64,000 nt of DNA, taken from RGIG2000 sp045612665. Lineage in GTDB: Bacteria > Bacillota > Clostridia > Oscillospirales > CAG-272. The stretch lies in assembly GCA_045612665.1 (NCBI GenBank), contig JAZKZO010000052.1:1-64000 (forward strand), read 5' to 3'. Within the stretch, counting starts at the first letter, position 1; each line of letters opens with the position of its first letter. The position numbers and the translations under genes were made by a program. The notes below the pieces were generated by a model that was given only the letters and a program-made list of their open reading frames with translations, ran no database searches and was not told the DNA's origin. Positions 41,782 to 49,926 of the stretch are shown here, piece by piece.

Positions 41782-43614
41782 TTATTTTTCCTCTTCCTCG
41801 GACTCCTCGTCTTCGTATTCCTCGTCGTCCTCGTATTCTTCTTCGGCTTCCTCTTCGGCTTTTCTCTTAGCCTCTTCCTCAGCAAGACGCTTCTTTTCTT
41901 CCATCTTTGGCTTGATTACAAGTGAGTAAACACCGATAGCGGTACATCCACCGACAACCACAACGCAACCAACAACAATGCCGACAATCGCGCCTGTGCC
42001 AAGACCGTTTTCAACGATCATAGGAAGAACCTCAGTTTCTTCCTTATCGCAGTTTACACAGTAATGCGCTCTCATACCGTCGGATTTCTTTGATGCGGGA
42101 ACAAGAGTGATCCAATCGCCGTAAATGTGCTTAGAAACGGTTCTTTGTGCGCCACAGGTGTTACAGTTTATATCGCAAACGTTGTCGTATCTATGGTCGT
42201 CAACGGTTCTCTTTTGATGACATTCGTTGCAATCTCCGTCGCAAGCGTTATCGTAAACGTGGCCCTCAACGTAGTCAGGGTTAGCCTCGTTACACTTGTC
42301 GCAGTTCTTGTCGCACTTATTCTTGAACGGATGATCCATAAGAGGTTGTCTTACGTATACGCATCCATCATTGTTACAGTGAGTATCACAGTCAGCTGTG
42401 TAGGTGTGAGGGATAAGTGTTGGGTCGGAAACGGAGTTTCTTTCATAGCCACAGTTAGGTGTGTTACAAACCTCGTCGCACTCGGAGTTATAAACGTGAG
42501 GTGGTACAAGTCTTTCAAGTGAGCAGAAGTTACAGGTTGTATCGCAATCACTTGTATATGTGTGGTCTACCCAATTTGGATTATCCTCATAACAGTTAAG
42601 ACACTCGGGTGTGCAAGCGTATGGGAAGTCGTGCTGTGCGCCACCAACAGGTGATCTTTGCAAGTTACAGTTGTTACAATGCACATCGCAGTCGGACACG
42701 TAAACGTGGTCTCCAACCGTTCTTACGGCATTACATACGTTACAGTTGGCATCGCACGCGTTATCGTACTCGTGGTCGCCTGTTTCAAAGAGAGTTCCTG
42801 CAGGCGCACTACATTTGCCCTCGCTTCCACGAAGACAGGTTCTAGCGTGCTTTGTTGGATCATCAGGATGTATTTTGAATGAGCCGTAGTCGTGTCCTGT
42901 TGAGTAAATAACGTCGTACTTGGTTGCACCGCATGAGCACTTGTAAGTACCCATACCGTTGTTTACGCAGTCAGCAGCTACGTATGGATTTTCGGTTGTG
43001 CTAATAGTTGAATCCAAAGCCCAGTCGTGTGTACCGGAGCCTTCATAGATAAGAACCTCACCAATAGGTGTTTTTCCCCATTGTGAAGAGGATTCAAATA
43101 TATGTATAACTACTTTTCTAACCTTATAAACATCAACAGAATTTACCATATAAGGAGCGAAGCCGGCAGGAGTGGTTGTTGTAGTTGTGCTAGAGGTATT
43201 AAGCTCGCCACTGTCCCAAACAACCTCATCGGTTGCAGAAAGGAATTGAACCTTAACTCTTCCAACGGTTATTTGTCCTTGCTGATATGTCCATGGCGTA
43301 GGAGCTGGATATCCGTTGTCATCTCCCGTCATATATCCGTTGATTGCAAGACCAACCGAGGAAACAGGCTTATCCTCAGTGAAAACAAAGGTAAATGAAC
43401 CGCCACCAGTCCATGTACCGGTCATACCATTTCCGTCAACAAGCTTGCTAGTATAAATGTAAGTAGCTTCCGAGCTTGCAATAATGTTAGCATCCTTGGC
43501 AATGTTTTTACCGGAAGATGCAACAGAGCAAGCAGCAGATGAGTTAATGGCAAAAACAACGGCTGAAACGAGCATTGTTACTACCATTACAAAAAGCAAA
43601 ATTCTCTTTTTCAT
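41782..43614 (-). CDS. Secreted His/Cys-repeat surface protein with acidic cytoplasmic tail
   Basis: A 610-residue protein. Signal peptide 1-27; an N-terminal discoidin-like beta-sandwich region (about 30-195; ASSEATYIYTSKLVDGNG, ending IGEVLIYEG); a CSCGATK linker; then about nine repeats of roughly 22 residues with the pattern H-x-Y-x3-CD-x2-CN-x-C-x3-R (for example HVYDNACDGDCNECHQKR) over about 290-500. A C-terminal membrane helix (AIVGIVVGCVVVVGGCTAIGVY) precedes a Lys- then Glu-rich tail. The repeats each hold one His and three Cys, a possible metal site. No LPXTG motif. A homologous gene lies directly upstream. Function unknown; surface adhesion or metal binding are guesses. Confidence 0.8.
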   Translation of the reverse strand: MKKRILLFVMVVTMLVSAVVFAINSSAACSVASSGKNIAKDANIIASSEATYIYTSKLVDGNGMTGTWTGGGSFTFVFTEDKPVSSVGLAINGYMTGDDNGYPAPTPWTYQQGQITVGRVKVQFLSATDEVVWDSGELNTSSTTTTTTPAGFAPYMVNSVDVYKVRKVVIHIFESSSQWGKTPIGEVLIYEGSGTHDWALDSTISTTENPYVAADCVNNGMGTYKCSCGATKYDVIYSTGHDYGSFKIHPDDPTKHARTCLRGSEGKCSAPAGTLFETGDHEYDNACDANCNVCNAVRTVGDHVYVSDCDVHCNNCNLQRSPVGGAQHDFPYACTPECLNCYEDNPNWVDHTYTSDCDTTCNFCSLERLVPPHVYNSECDEVCNTPNCGYERNSVSDPTLIPHTYTADCDTHCNNDGCVYVRQPLMDHPFKNKCDKNCDKCNEANPDYVEGHVYDNACDGDCNECHQKRTVDDHRYDNVCDINCNTCGAQRTVSKHIYGDWITLVPASKKSDGMRAHYCVNCDKEETEVLPMIVENGLGTGAIVGIVVGCVVVVGGCTAIGVYSLVIKPKMEEKKRLAEEEAKRKAEEEAEEEYEDDEEYEDEESEEEEK

Positions 43615-43649
43615 ATCAAATCTCCTTTTAAGATTTAGTTACTAATTAT

Positions 43650-43678
43650 ATTTTAGCACAGGCAAGGTAAATTGTCAA
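43650..43678 (-). promoter_or_regulatory. Promoter of the first His/Cys repeat gene
   Basis: TTGACA (43678-43673), 17 bases, TAAAAT (43655-43650) on the minus strand; AAAAGGAGA precedes the ATG at 43614. Confidence 0.75.
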
Positions 43679-43686
43679 TATAAGAG

Positions 43687-43719
43687 AAAAAATCCTTGAC
43701 ACTAGGTCAAGGATTTTTT
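43687..43719 (-). terminator. Intrinsic terminator between the two His/Cys repeat genes
   Basis: A perfect 14-bp stem, AAAAAATCCTTGAC (43687-43700) and its complement (43706-43719), loop of five. It separates the two genes, so each is its own unit. Confidence 0.88.
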
Positions 43720-43736
43720 GTTTTATTTAGGTTAGA

Positions 43737-45623
43737 TTAGATAGCCTTCTTTTTGAAGATGAACCACCAAGCAGCGAATCCGCCACCGCCAACTACGGCA
43801 ACTGAACCGATTACGATGCCGGCAATAGCACCACCGCCAAGACCTGTCTTTTCGCCTGAGTCATTCTTATAGCCACAAATTGAGCATGTGTAAACCTTTG
43901 TGCCCGCTTCGCTCTCCTCGAATTCCTCACCGTAAACGTGGTCTGCTACTGTTCTTTCAGCTGAGCATACGTTACATGTCTTGTCGCAATCATTATCATA
44001 TGCATGTGCAGCTGGTGTTCTTGCAGCGCTACATACGTTACATGTTGCATCACAAGCGTTATCGTAAACGTGGTCGGCAGGTGTTCTTGTTACTGTGCAG
44101 TTGTTACATGTGCCATCACAAGCGTTGTCATATACGTGCGCAACTGCTGTTCTTGTCATACCACAGGTGTTACAGCCTGTATCATCGCAATTGTCATAGA
44201 TGTGAGCAACTGCTGTTCTTGTAAATTCACACTCGTTACATACTGTGTCATCACAGTTGTCCCAAACGTGGCCCTCTTCGTAGTCAGGATTTGCCGCGCC
44301 ACAAGCGTTACACTCGTTATCGCAAGCGTTGTCCCAAGTATGACCTGGAGCCGTTCTTGTTGCGCCACACTTGATTGTGCCGTCTGCATTTTGAGAATTA
44401 CACTCTGTATCTTCACAGTCTGTGTAAACGTGCTCTGTTTCTCTTGCTGTCATACACATATTGCACTGTGAATCACAAGCGTGATCGTATGTATGAGCTA
44501 CTGTTGTTTCTCTTGCTTCACCACAGCTATTGCAAGCCTCTTGGCAATCAGCAAGATAGAAGTGAGCTGTTGAGGACTCTCTTGCTTTTGAACATTTGTT
44601 ACAAGCAAGATCGCATTCGGATGAATATGAGTGTGTACCATAGTCAAGCTTTTCGTTACAGCCTGTATTAGCGCATCCCTGGTAGCACTTTTCAGGAATA
44701 GCTGCTGCTGTTTCATCAACGCCCTCGGTTGCAGGATCATCTTCTACTGCAGGAACAGCTGGTTCTACCGTCCATTGACCATTGCCTTTATGTCCCAAAG
44801 CAGGAATTGTAGCATTTGCAAGTGTAGCACCACAATTACAGGTGTAGCCACCAACGCCCTCAGTTGTACATGTAGGAGCTGTGATTATAGCATTTTCATT
44901 AACAGTCCAATTGTGGAATACTTGAGTTGACCAAACCTCAACTTCCCAAAGGACTTTATTAATCGACCATGTGCTATTTCTACCATATTCAACTGTCATT
45001 TTTGTTATATTAACATCACCAAGTTCAACGGTGAGAACAGGAGTAGACTTGTTAACAGTATGCTCCAAAACCTCTCCATACTGAACCTCGGAACTAGTAG
45101 TTTCATCCCATGTATAAATTGTCAATTTAATAACAAAGCTAGTAGGATTGTCCCAAGAATCATTTCCGTCCAAGTTTGTATGTGTAGGTGTATATGTAGC
45201 ACCACTAGAGTTTGTGCCCTGTCCATAGTTGTCAACTACAAAAACGATTTTATCAACAGAGTTCGCCTCATCAAATTTCATTGTGAAGGTCTGCCAAGGA
45301 CCACCTGATGGCGAAAGAACTCCATAGTGCCAGTCACCATCTGTCAATCTGTTGATTGGCTCTATACCACCCATAAAATGCCAGTGACCATTAGCGACAT
45401 CAACAATCTTTGCACTTGGTGCAATATTCAAATACTGTTGTCCCTGACATTCTGTGATTTCAGCGTCAGATCTCAAGCCGGCTTCAGTGCCTGTACAAGC
45501 AGGGCAACTACAAACAAATCCTTCAGGCTCGTCTCCGCCTTCTTCTTCAGCATGAGCTACGCTTACAAGGCTTGTGAAGATCATAGCAAATGCCAATACA
45601 AATAGTAAAATTTTCTTTTTCAT
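43737..45623 (-). CDS. Secreted His/Cys-repeat surface protein
   Basis: A 628-residue relative of the downstream repeat protein. Signal peptide 1-26 (ending SVAHA), a short cysteine segment CSCPACTG, a discoidin-like beta-sandwich (about 65-235), a TCTTEGVGGYTCNCGAT segment typical of bacterial surface proteins, then about ten repeats of H-x-[YW]-x3-CD-x2-CN-x-C-x3-R (about 330-575), a last CSICGYKN pair, and a C-terminal membrane helix (AIAGIVIGSVAVVGGGGFAAWW) ending in KKKAI. Unlike its neighbour it has no acidic tail. Repeats in the middle are nearly identical, which favours unequal crossing over. Function unknown. Confidence 0.8.
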   Translation of the reverse strand: MKKKILLFVLAFAMIFTSLVSVAHAEEEGGDEPEGFVCSCPACTGTEAGLRSDAEITECQGQQYLNIAPSAKIVDVANGHWHFMGGIEPINRLTDGDWHYGVLSPSGGPWQTFTMKFDEANSVDKIVFVVDNYGQGTNSSGATYTPTHTNLDGNDSWDNPTSFVIKLTIYTWDETTSSEVQYGEVLEHTVNKSTPVLTVELGDVNITKMTVEYGRNSTWSINKVLWEVEVWSTQVFHNWTVNENAIITAPTCTTEGVGGYTCNCGATLANATIPALGHKGNGQWTVEPAVPAVEDDPATEGVDETAAAIPEKCYQGCANTGCNEKLDYGTHSYSSECDLACNKCSKARESSTAHFYLADCQEACNSCGEARETTVAHTYDHACDSQCNMCMTARETEHVYTDCEDTECNSQNADGTIKCGATRTAPGHTWDNACDNECNACGAANPDYEEGHVWDNCDDTVCNECEFTRTAVAHIYDNCDDTGCNTCGMTRTAVAHVYDNACDGTCNNCTVTRTPADHVYDNACDATCNVCSAARTPAAHAYDNDCDKTCNVCSAERTVADHVYGEEFEESEAGTKVYTCSICGYKNDSGEKTGLGGGAIAGIVIGSVAVVGGGGFAAWWFIFKKKAI

Positions 45624-45665
45624 AATTTTGCTTTTTCTCCTTTTCTATGAAATTTTACTACTTAT

Positions 45666-45695
45666 ATTATACTACTTGTAAGCTTTTGTTGTCAA
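45666..45695 (-). promoter_or_regulatory. Promoter of the second His/Cys repeat gene
   Basis: TTGACA (45695-45690), 18 bases, TATAAT (45671-45666) on the minus strand. A run of ten C lies about 60 bases upstream (45754-45763). Confidence 0.75.
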
Positions 45696-45753
45696 TTCGC
45701 AGTTTAGCCGAAAAAGCCCCTTTATTTTTGTGCAATGTGCATAATAACTATTG

Positions 45754-45763
45754 CCCCCCCCCC
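45754..45763. repeat. Homopolymeric C10 tract
   Basis: Ten consecutive C on the plus strand, upstream of a surface-protein promoter. Such tracts are prone to slipped-strand change in length; assembly error is also possible. Confidence 0.6.
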
Positions 45764-45765
45764 TA

Positions 45766-45904
45766 TTTTTGTGCTTTATACACAAAAATATCCAACTCGA
45801 CTTGTCAGAGTTGGCATGGCATCACCGCAGGTGTATGTAATCAATGCGTTACATTGTATGTTACCCCTTGTCGAGTTGATTCCATGCCGTTTGCACGGAT
45901 TACA
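45766..45904. repeat. Structured direct repeat, copy 1
   Basis: About 139 bases. It opens with a hairpin TTTTTGTG/CACAAAAA (45766-45788) and continues with a 114-base core (45791-45904) that is 95 percent identical to copy 2 (five differences). Inside are CCAACTC/GAGTTGG, CACC/GGTG and CAATG/CATTG hairpins and an alternative long-range pairing CAACTCGAC with GTCGAGTTG. No real coding frame. It lies between a surface-protein gene and fic. Confidence 0.75.
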
Positions 45905-45959
45905 TTCACGCTTTGCGTGATTACATACAAGCGAGAGCGCTTGATTTGTTGGAACTCGC

Positions 45960-46095
45960 TTTGTACTTTATGTACAAAAAATCCAACTCGACTTGTCAGA
46001 GTTGGCATGGCATCACCGCAGGTGTATGTAATCAATGCTTTACATTGTATGTTATCCCTTGTTGAGTTGATTCCATACCGCTTGCACGGATTACA
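45960..46095. repeat. Structured direct repeat, copy 2
   Basis: Second copy, core 45982-46095. Its leading hairpin is TTTGTAC/GTACAAA (45960-45978): the sequence differs from copy 1 but pairing is kept, which suggests selection on structure. Between the copies (45905-45959) are smaller hairpins CACGCTTTGCGTG and AAGCG/CGCTT that copy 2 lacks at its own end. Confidence 0.75.
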
Positions 46096-46139
46096 TGCAA
46101 TCACTTGATTTTTGCCTTTCTTGCAACCTACGGTTAACA

Positions 46140-46167
46140 AAAAATCTCGGCATTTGCCGAGATTTTT
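46140..46167 (-). terminator. Intrinsic terminator of fic
   Basis: AAAAATCTCGGC (46140-46151) and GCCGAGATTTTT (46156-46167), loop of four, overlapping the fic stop codon. Confidence 0.85.
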
Positions 46168-47213
46168 CATTTAATTCTATAATAGCAAACGTTCTTGCCC
46201 TTGCCTTCTCTTTTTAACTCACCATCGGCAACCAACCTTCTCAAAGCGCCCTCTATTGAGCTTATGCTAAGTGATGGGCACAGCTCTCTTATATCTTGCT
46301 TTGAAAATCTGCCTATTTTTTCTTTTGTTGCCATTTTTACAGTTTCATAGCTAGGCATTTTCGTTTCCACAAGTGCAAATCTACTCTCTAAGTCCTTATA
46401 TGCCGAAAGTATCGTTCCAAGCAAATACTTGACGAACGGGATCGCATCCTCTTCCCCCTCGTGCCATCCATCTTGCGCCTCTTTTAACGTGCTATAATAC
46501 AAGTCCTTGTTCTTCGCTATTTTTGCCTCAAGAGATATATATCTACCTATGCAAAAGCCACTTTTATACAATAGCAAAGTGGTAAGCAATCGGCTCATTC
46601 TACCATTACCGTCATTAAACGGATGAATGCAAAGAAAATCGTGAATAAATATAGGTATTGCAATCAATGGCTCTAGAGAATTATTGCCTATCACACGATT
46701 AAATTCCTCACATACTCTCTCCAAAGCAATCGGTGTTTCGAATGGGTCGAGTGGTGTAAAAATAGTCCTTGTTACACCGTCGGCATAGGTTGCGCTAATA
46801 TAATTTTGCACAGCCTTGGTCTTTCCTGCACTTGGATTATTCATATGATTATAGAGTATTTTATGAAGCTGCAAAATATAATTTGGCGTAACAGGGATTG
46901 CATCAAAGCTCTCATGAATGATGTTTAACACATCACGATATCCTGCAATTTCCTGTTCATTTCTATTTTTGGGTGTTGTTTTATCCTCTACAAGCTGTCT
47001 TACTCTCGTATTGGTTGTCATAATTCCCTCTATGGCGTTAGAGCTTTCCGTGCTTTGCACCTTTGCGATTTCAACTAGCTTTTCCAGCTCGTTCGGTCTG
47101 CTCTTAACATACATTTCTTGTTTGCCCGATGCCTTATAAATTGCGCTTATCAAGCCGAGAAGCTCTGAGTCCCATTTTTGCTCGCTTATTTTCGAATAAT
47201 TAAATGTTCTCAT
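46167..47213 (-). CDS. Fic-domain protein with winged-helix C-terminus
   Basis: A 348-residue Fic protein, predicted to transfer AMP to Tyr/Thr/Ser of a target. The active-site motif HPFNDGNGR is complete (H197-R205). An inhibitory motif of the S-x3-E-G type is present N-terminally (S58...E62-G63 in SSNAIEG), so it is class II: self-inhibited with no separate antitoxin. The C-terminal 80 residues form a winged-helix-like domain (ISSIEGALRRLVADGELKREGKG), suggesting DNA binding. It is a single-gene unit and the upstream inverted repeat fits autoregulation. Targets unknown. Confidence 0.93.
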   Translation of the reverse strand: MRTFNYSKISEQKWDSELLGLISAIYKASGKQEMYVKSRPNELEKLVEIAKVQSTESSNAIEGIMTTNTRVRQLVEDKTTPKNRNEQEIAGYRDVLNIIHESFDAIPVTPNYILQLHKILYNHMNNPSAGKTKAVQNYISATYADGVTRTIFTPLDPFETPIALERVCEEFNRVIGNNSLEPLIAIPIFIHDFLCIHPFNDGNGRMSRLLTTLLLYKSGFCIGRYISLEAKIAKNKDLYYSTLKEAQDGWHEGEEDAIPFVKYLLGTILSAYKDLESRFALVETKMPSYETVKMATKEKIGRFSKQDIRELCPSLSISSIEGALRRLVADGELKREGKGKNVCYYRIK

Positions 47214-47241
47214 TTCCTTAAGCTCACCTTCTTTCCCTTAA

Positions 47242-47270
47242 ATAGTATCACATTTTAAGGTATTTGTCAA
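47242..47270 (-). promoter_or_regulatory. Promoter of fic
   Basis: TTGACA (47270-47265), 17 bases, TACTAT (47247-47242) on the minus strand. Confidence 0.7.
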
Positions 47271-47285
47271 TATATCAAAGGAAAA

Positions 47286-47316
47286 TTCCCTTAATATTAT
47301 ATTCAAATTAAGGGAA
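47286..47316 (-). promoter_or_regulatory. Inverted repeat, candidate fic operator
   Basis: TTCCCTTAAT (47286-47295) and ATTAAGGGAA (47307-47316) are perfect inverted copies 11 bases apart, just upstream of the -35 element. A further half-site TTCCCTTAAAT (47233-47243) touches the -10 element, and a shorter TTCCTTAA lies at the start codon. Confidence 0.6.
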
Positions 47317-47344
47317 ATTCATTCATTTAATGTTATAAAAAACA

Positions 47345-47374
47345 AAAAACGAGGAATTTACATTCCCCGTTTTT
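47345..47374 (-). terminator. Intrinsic terminator of the ribosomal operon
   Basis: AAAAACGAGGAAT (47345-47357) and ATTCCCCGTTTTT (47362-47374) pair with one wobble on the minus strand, loop of four, T-rich tail. It lies just after rplQ. Confidence 0.85.
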
Positions 47375-47385
47375 GTTGTTTTTAA

Positions 47386-47730
47386 TTAGTCAACAAGCTT
47401 AATGAGAGCCATTTCAGCGGCATCACCGCGTCTTGGACCGAGCTTGTAAACCTGTGTGTATCCACCGTTGCGAGCTGCATACTTTGGTGCAATCTCGTCG
47501 AAGAGCTTCTTAACTACAGTCTCTTTTGTGATATAGCCAAGTGCTTCACGGCGTGCAGCAAGGCTTCCGTCCTTGCCAAGTGTTATCATTTTATCGGCAA
47601 CTGCGCTGAGTTCCTTTGCTCTTGCGTAGGTTGTTTCAATCTTGCCGTTTTCGAGGAGCAAGGTTACCATTCCGCGGAGCATAGCAATTCTGTGAGCAGT
47701 AGGTCTGCCGAGCTTTCTATTTCCTGCCAT
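47386..47730 (-). CDS. rplQ: 50S ribosomal protein L17
   Basis: Large-subunit protein near the exit tunnel. The 114-residue protein begins MAGNRKLGRPTAHRIAMLRGM and has the family segment GKIETTYARAKELSAVADKMITLGK near 31-55, ending YTQVYKLGPRRGDAAEMALIKLVD. Last gene of the operon, 39 bases after rpoA and followed by the operon terminator. Confidence 0.98.
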   Translation of the reverse strand: MAGNRKLGRPTAHRIAMLRGMVTLLLENGKIETTYARAKELSAVADKMITLGKDGSLAARREALGYITKETVVKKLFDEIAPKYAARNGGYTQVYKLGPRRGDAAEMALIKLVD

Positions 47731-47769
47731 TGTTTATTCTCCTTTGCAGAGTTTTCTTTGGAAAAAGAA

Positions 47770-48738
47770 TTACTCCTCTTCCTTTCTGAGTTCAAGCCCG
47801 AGTGATGCGAGCTTAGCTATTACTTCCTCGAGGGATTTCTTTCCGAGGTTCTTAACCTTAATCATGTCCTCTTCGGTACGGTTGATAAGGTCTTCTACAT
47901 TGTCAATGCCTGCACGCTTCAAGCAGTTGAAGCTTCTTACAGACAAGTCAAGTTCCTCAATGGTCATCTCAAGTACCTTTTCCTTGATGGTCTCTTGTCT
48001 TTCAACCATTGTTTCAGTTCCTCTTGCCTCATCAGAGAGATCTACGAGCAAGCTGAAATGATCGTTGAGAACCTTGGCTGCGAGCGATATTGCCTCTGTT
48101 GCGCTGATTGTGCCGTTTGTCTCTACGTCAACAGTAAGCTTATCGTAGTCAGCGATGCTTCCTACACGAGTATTTTCAACTGAGTAGCTTACGTTGTAAA
48201 CAGGTGTATAAATTGAGTCTACGAAAATTGTTCCGATTGGAATAATTGCCTGGCTCTTTATATGGTCTGTCTTATTCTTTTCCTGTGATACATATCCACG
48301 TCCACGCTCGAAGGTAAGCTCCATATAGAAGTGTGTACCCTCTGCTACGGTTGCGATATGAAGGTCAGGATTGAAGATTTCGAGGTCGGCATCATGTTTA
48401 ATGTCACCGGCAGTAACCTCACAAGGACCTGTTACGTCGATAAACGCGGTCTTTGTTACGTCTCCGTAGATCTTTGGGATAATTCCCTTAACGTTAAGAA
48501 CTATCTCAGTTACGTCCTCGGTTACACCCTCAACGGTTGAAATCTCGTGAAGAGCGCCGTTGATTTTGATGCTAGATACTGCGTATCCAGGAAGAGAGCT
48601 AAGGAGCACTCTTCTAAGTGAGTTACCGAGAGTTGTACCGAAGCCTCTTTCAAGAGGTTCGATTACGAATCTACCCTTACTACCGTTATCGCTTTCACCC
48701 ATTATAGTAATATTAGGCTTTTCGATTTCTATCATCAT
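47770..48738 (-). CDS. rpoA: RNA polymerase alpha subunit
   Basis: Scaffold subunit of RNA polymerase. The 322-residue protein has the N-terminal dimerisation domain (LERGFGTTLGNSLRRVLLSSLPGYAV near 29-54) and the C-terminal domain (LDLSVRSFNCLKRAGIDNVEDLI) that contacts UP elements and activators; the CTD begins near 255. Two ATGs stand side by side at the start; the GGAGG site is 11-14 bases away, longer than ideal. A 144-base structured spacer separates it from rpsD. Confidence 0.98.
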   Translation of the reverse strand: MMIEIEKPNITIMGESDNGSKGRFVIEPLERGFGTTLGNSLRRVLLSSLPGYAVSSIKINGALHEISTVEGVTEDVTEIVLNVKGIIPKIYGDVTKTAFIDVTGPCEVTAGDIKHDADLEIFNPDLHIATVAEGTHFYMELTFERGRGYVSQEKNKTDHIKSQAIIPIGTIFVDSIYTPVYNVSYSVENTRVGSIADYDKLTVDVETNGTISATEAISLAAKVLNDHFSLLVDLSDEARGTETMVERQETIKEKVLEMTIEELDLSVRSFNCLKRAGIDNVEDLINRTEEDMIKVKNLGKKSLEEVIAKLASLGLELRKEEE

Positions 48739-48815
48739 AATAAATAATCCTCCTTGTATTAACGTATGTTTTGTTTTTTCTCAATCTTGAGGAATTGTTA
48801 CATAGCTTTTATCAG

Positions 48816-48866
48816 ACTGTACCTGCACTCTAGGTGCACTCTCCACACGAGGTGGAGTAGTACAGT
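48816..48866 (-). other. Predicted three-way-junction RNA between rpsD and rpoA
   Basis: In the minus-strand transcript, a closing stem ACTGTAC/GTACAGT (arms 48866-48860 and 48822-48816) encloses two hairpins: CTCCAC/GTGGAG (48857-48841) and TGCAC/GTGCA (48838-48824). All three stems are perfect. The element lies in a 144-base spacer of an otherwise compact operon and may control rpoA/rplQ translation. Confidence 0.6.
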
Positions 48867-48882
48867 AGACAAAGAGCGATTA

Positions 48883-49500
48883 TTATTTTGAGTAAAGTTC
48901 GATGATGAGCTGTTCGTTGATTTCGAAGTCGACATCGTCACGCTCAGGCATTGCGATAACCTTTGCGCTACCGTTCTTATCGAGCTCGAGCCACTTTGGA
49001 GCTACAACATCAGCCATTGCTTCAACAAGAGCCTTAATCTTTGGTGATTCGGTTTCCTTAACTGCGATTACGTCGCCAACCTTTACAAGGATTGAAGGGA
49101 TGTTAGCCTTGTGGCCGTTAAGAGTAAAGTGGCCATGAAGCACGAGCTGACGAGCTTCCTTATGGCTTGTTGCGAGACCCATTCTGAAAACTACGTTGTC
49201 AAGTCTTCTTTCAAGAAGTCTGAGGAGGTTTTCACCTGCGATGCCTTCCTGATTATCTGCCTTCTTGTAGTAGTTCAAGAACTGCTTCTCGAGAACGCCA
49301 TAGTATCTCTTAGCCTTCTGCTTTTCTCTCAACTGAGTACCATACTCAGTGAGCTTCTTCTTAGCTGCTCCGTGCTGACCTGGAGCAGATTTTCTTCTAT
49401 CCAAAGCACACATGCCGGAGGTGCAACGCTCACCCTTAAGGTAAAGCTTTTGTCCTTCTCTACGGCAAAGCTTGCATGAAGGTCCTGTATATCTTGCCAT
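48883..49500 (-). CDS. rpsD: 30S ribosomal protein S4
   Basis: 16S rRNA-binding assembly protein, 205 residues. Zinc-binding form: cysteines 9, 12, 26 and 31 (CKLC, then CTSGMC). The S4 RNA-binding domain RRLDNVVFRMGLATSHKEARQLVLHGH (near 92-118) is complete. Lies between rpsK and rpoA, as in Clostridia; in B. subtilis rpsD is elsewhere. Confidence 0.98.
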   Translation of the reverse strand: MARYTGPSCKLCRREGQKLYLKGERCTSGMCALDRRKSAPGQHGAAKKKLTEYGTQLREKQKAKRYYGVLEKQFLNYYKKADNQEGIAGENLLRLLERRLDNVVFRMGLATSHKEARQLVLHGHFTLNGHKANIPSILVKVGDVIAVKETESPKIKALVEAMADVVAPKWLELDKNGSAKVIAMPERDDVDFEINEQLIIELYSK

Positions 49501-49521
49501 TTGTTCGTTCCTCCTATAAAA

Positions 49522-49914
49522 TTAAACGCGTCTGCGCTTTGGTGGTCTGCAACCGTTGTGAGGGATAGGAGTTACATCCTTAATCATTGTAACGGTAAGG
49601 CCTGCAGTTGAAAGTGCACGAATTGCTGACTCTCTTCCTTGACCTGGGCCCTTTACATAAACCTCAACAGTCTTCATACCGTGTTCCATTGCTGCCTTTG
49701 CTGCTGCTTCAGCTGCCATTTGTGCAGCGAATGGAGTTGACTTTCTTGAACCCTTGAAGCCGAGCTCACCAGCAGATGCCCATGATACAGCATTGCCGTT
49801 TACGTCGGTGATGGTTACTATTGTGTTATTAAATGTAGAGCTGATATGCGCTGCACCCTTTTCGATGTTCTTGCGCTCACGGCGTCTTCTAACAACTTTT
49901 TTATCGTTTGCCAT
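49522..49914 (-). CDS. rpsK: 30S ribosomal protein S11
   Basis: Platform protein of the small subunit, 130 residues. It has AHISSTFNNTIVTITDVNGN near 22-41, SAGELGFKGSRKSTPFAAQ near 51-69, and the C-terminal DVTPIPHNGCRPPKRRRV. Spaced 12 bases after rpsM and 21 before rpsD. Confidence 0.98.
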   Translation of the reverse strand: MANDKKVVRRRRERKNIEKGAAHISSTFNNTIVTITDVNGNAVSWASAGELGFKGSRKSTPFAAQMAAEAAAKAAMEHGMKTVEVYVKGPGQGRESAIRALSTAGLTVTMIKDVTPIPHNGCRPPKRRRV

Positions 49915-49926
49915 TTGCTACACTCC

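Noticed and set aside
43880..44471. Long plus-strand frames opposite the His/Cys repeats
   Set aside because: They are antisense shadows of a repetitive gene; no ribosome sites, and composition is abnormal.
45766..46095. CRISPR-like direct repeats
   Set aside because: Only two copies, 114 bases long, with no short regular spacers and no cas genes.
45735..46108. Frames crossing the duplicated repeat
   Set aside because: The two copies are read in related frames only because they are DNA repeats; no ribosome sites, and the leading hairpins show structure-preserving change rather than protein conservation.
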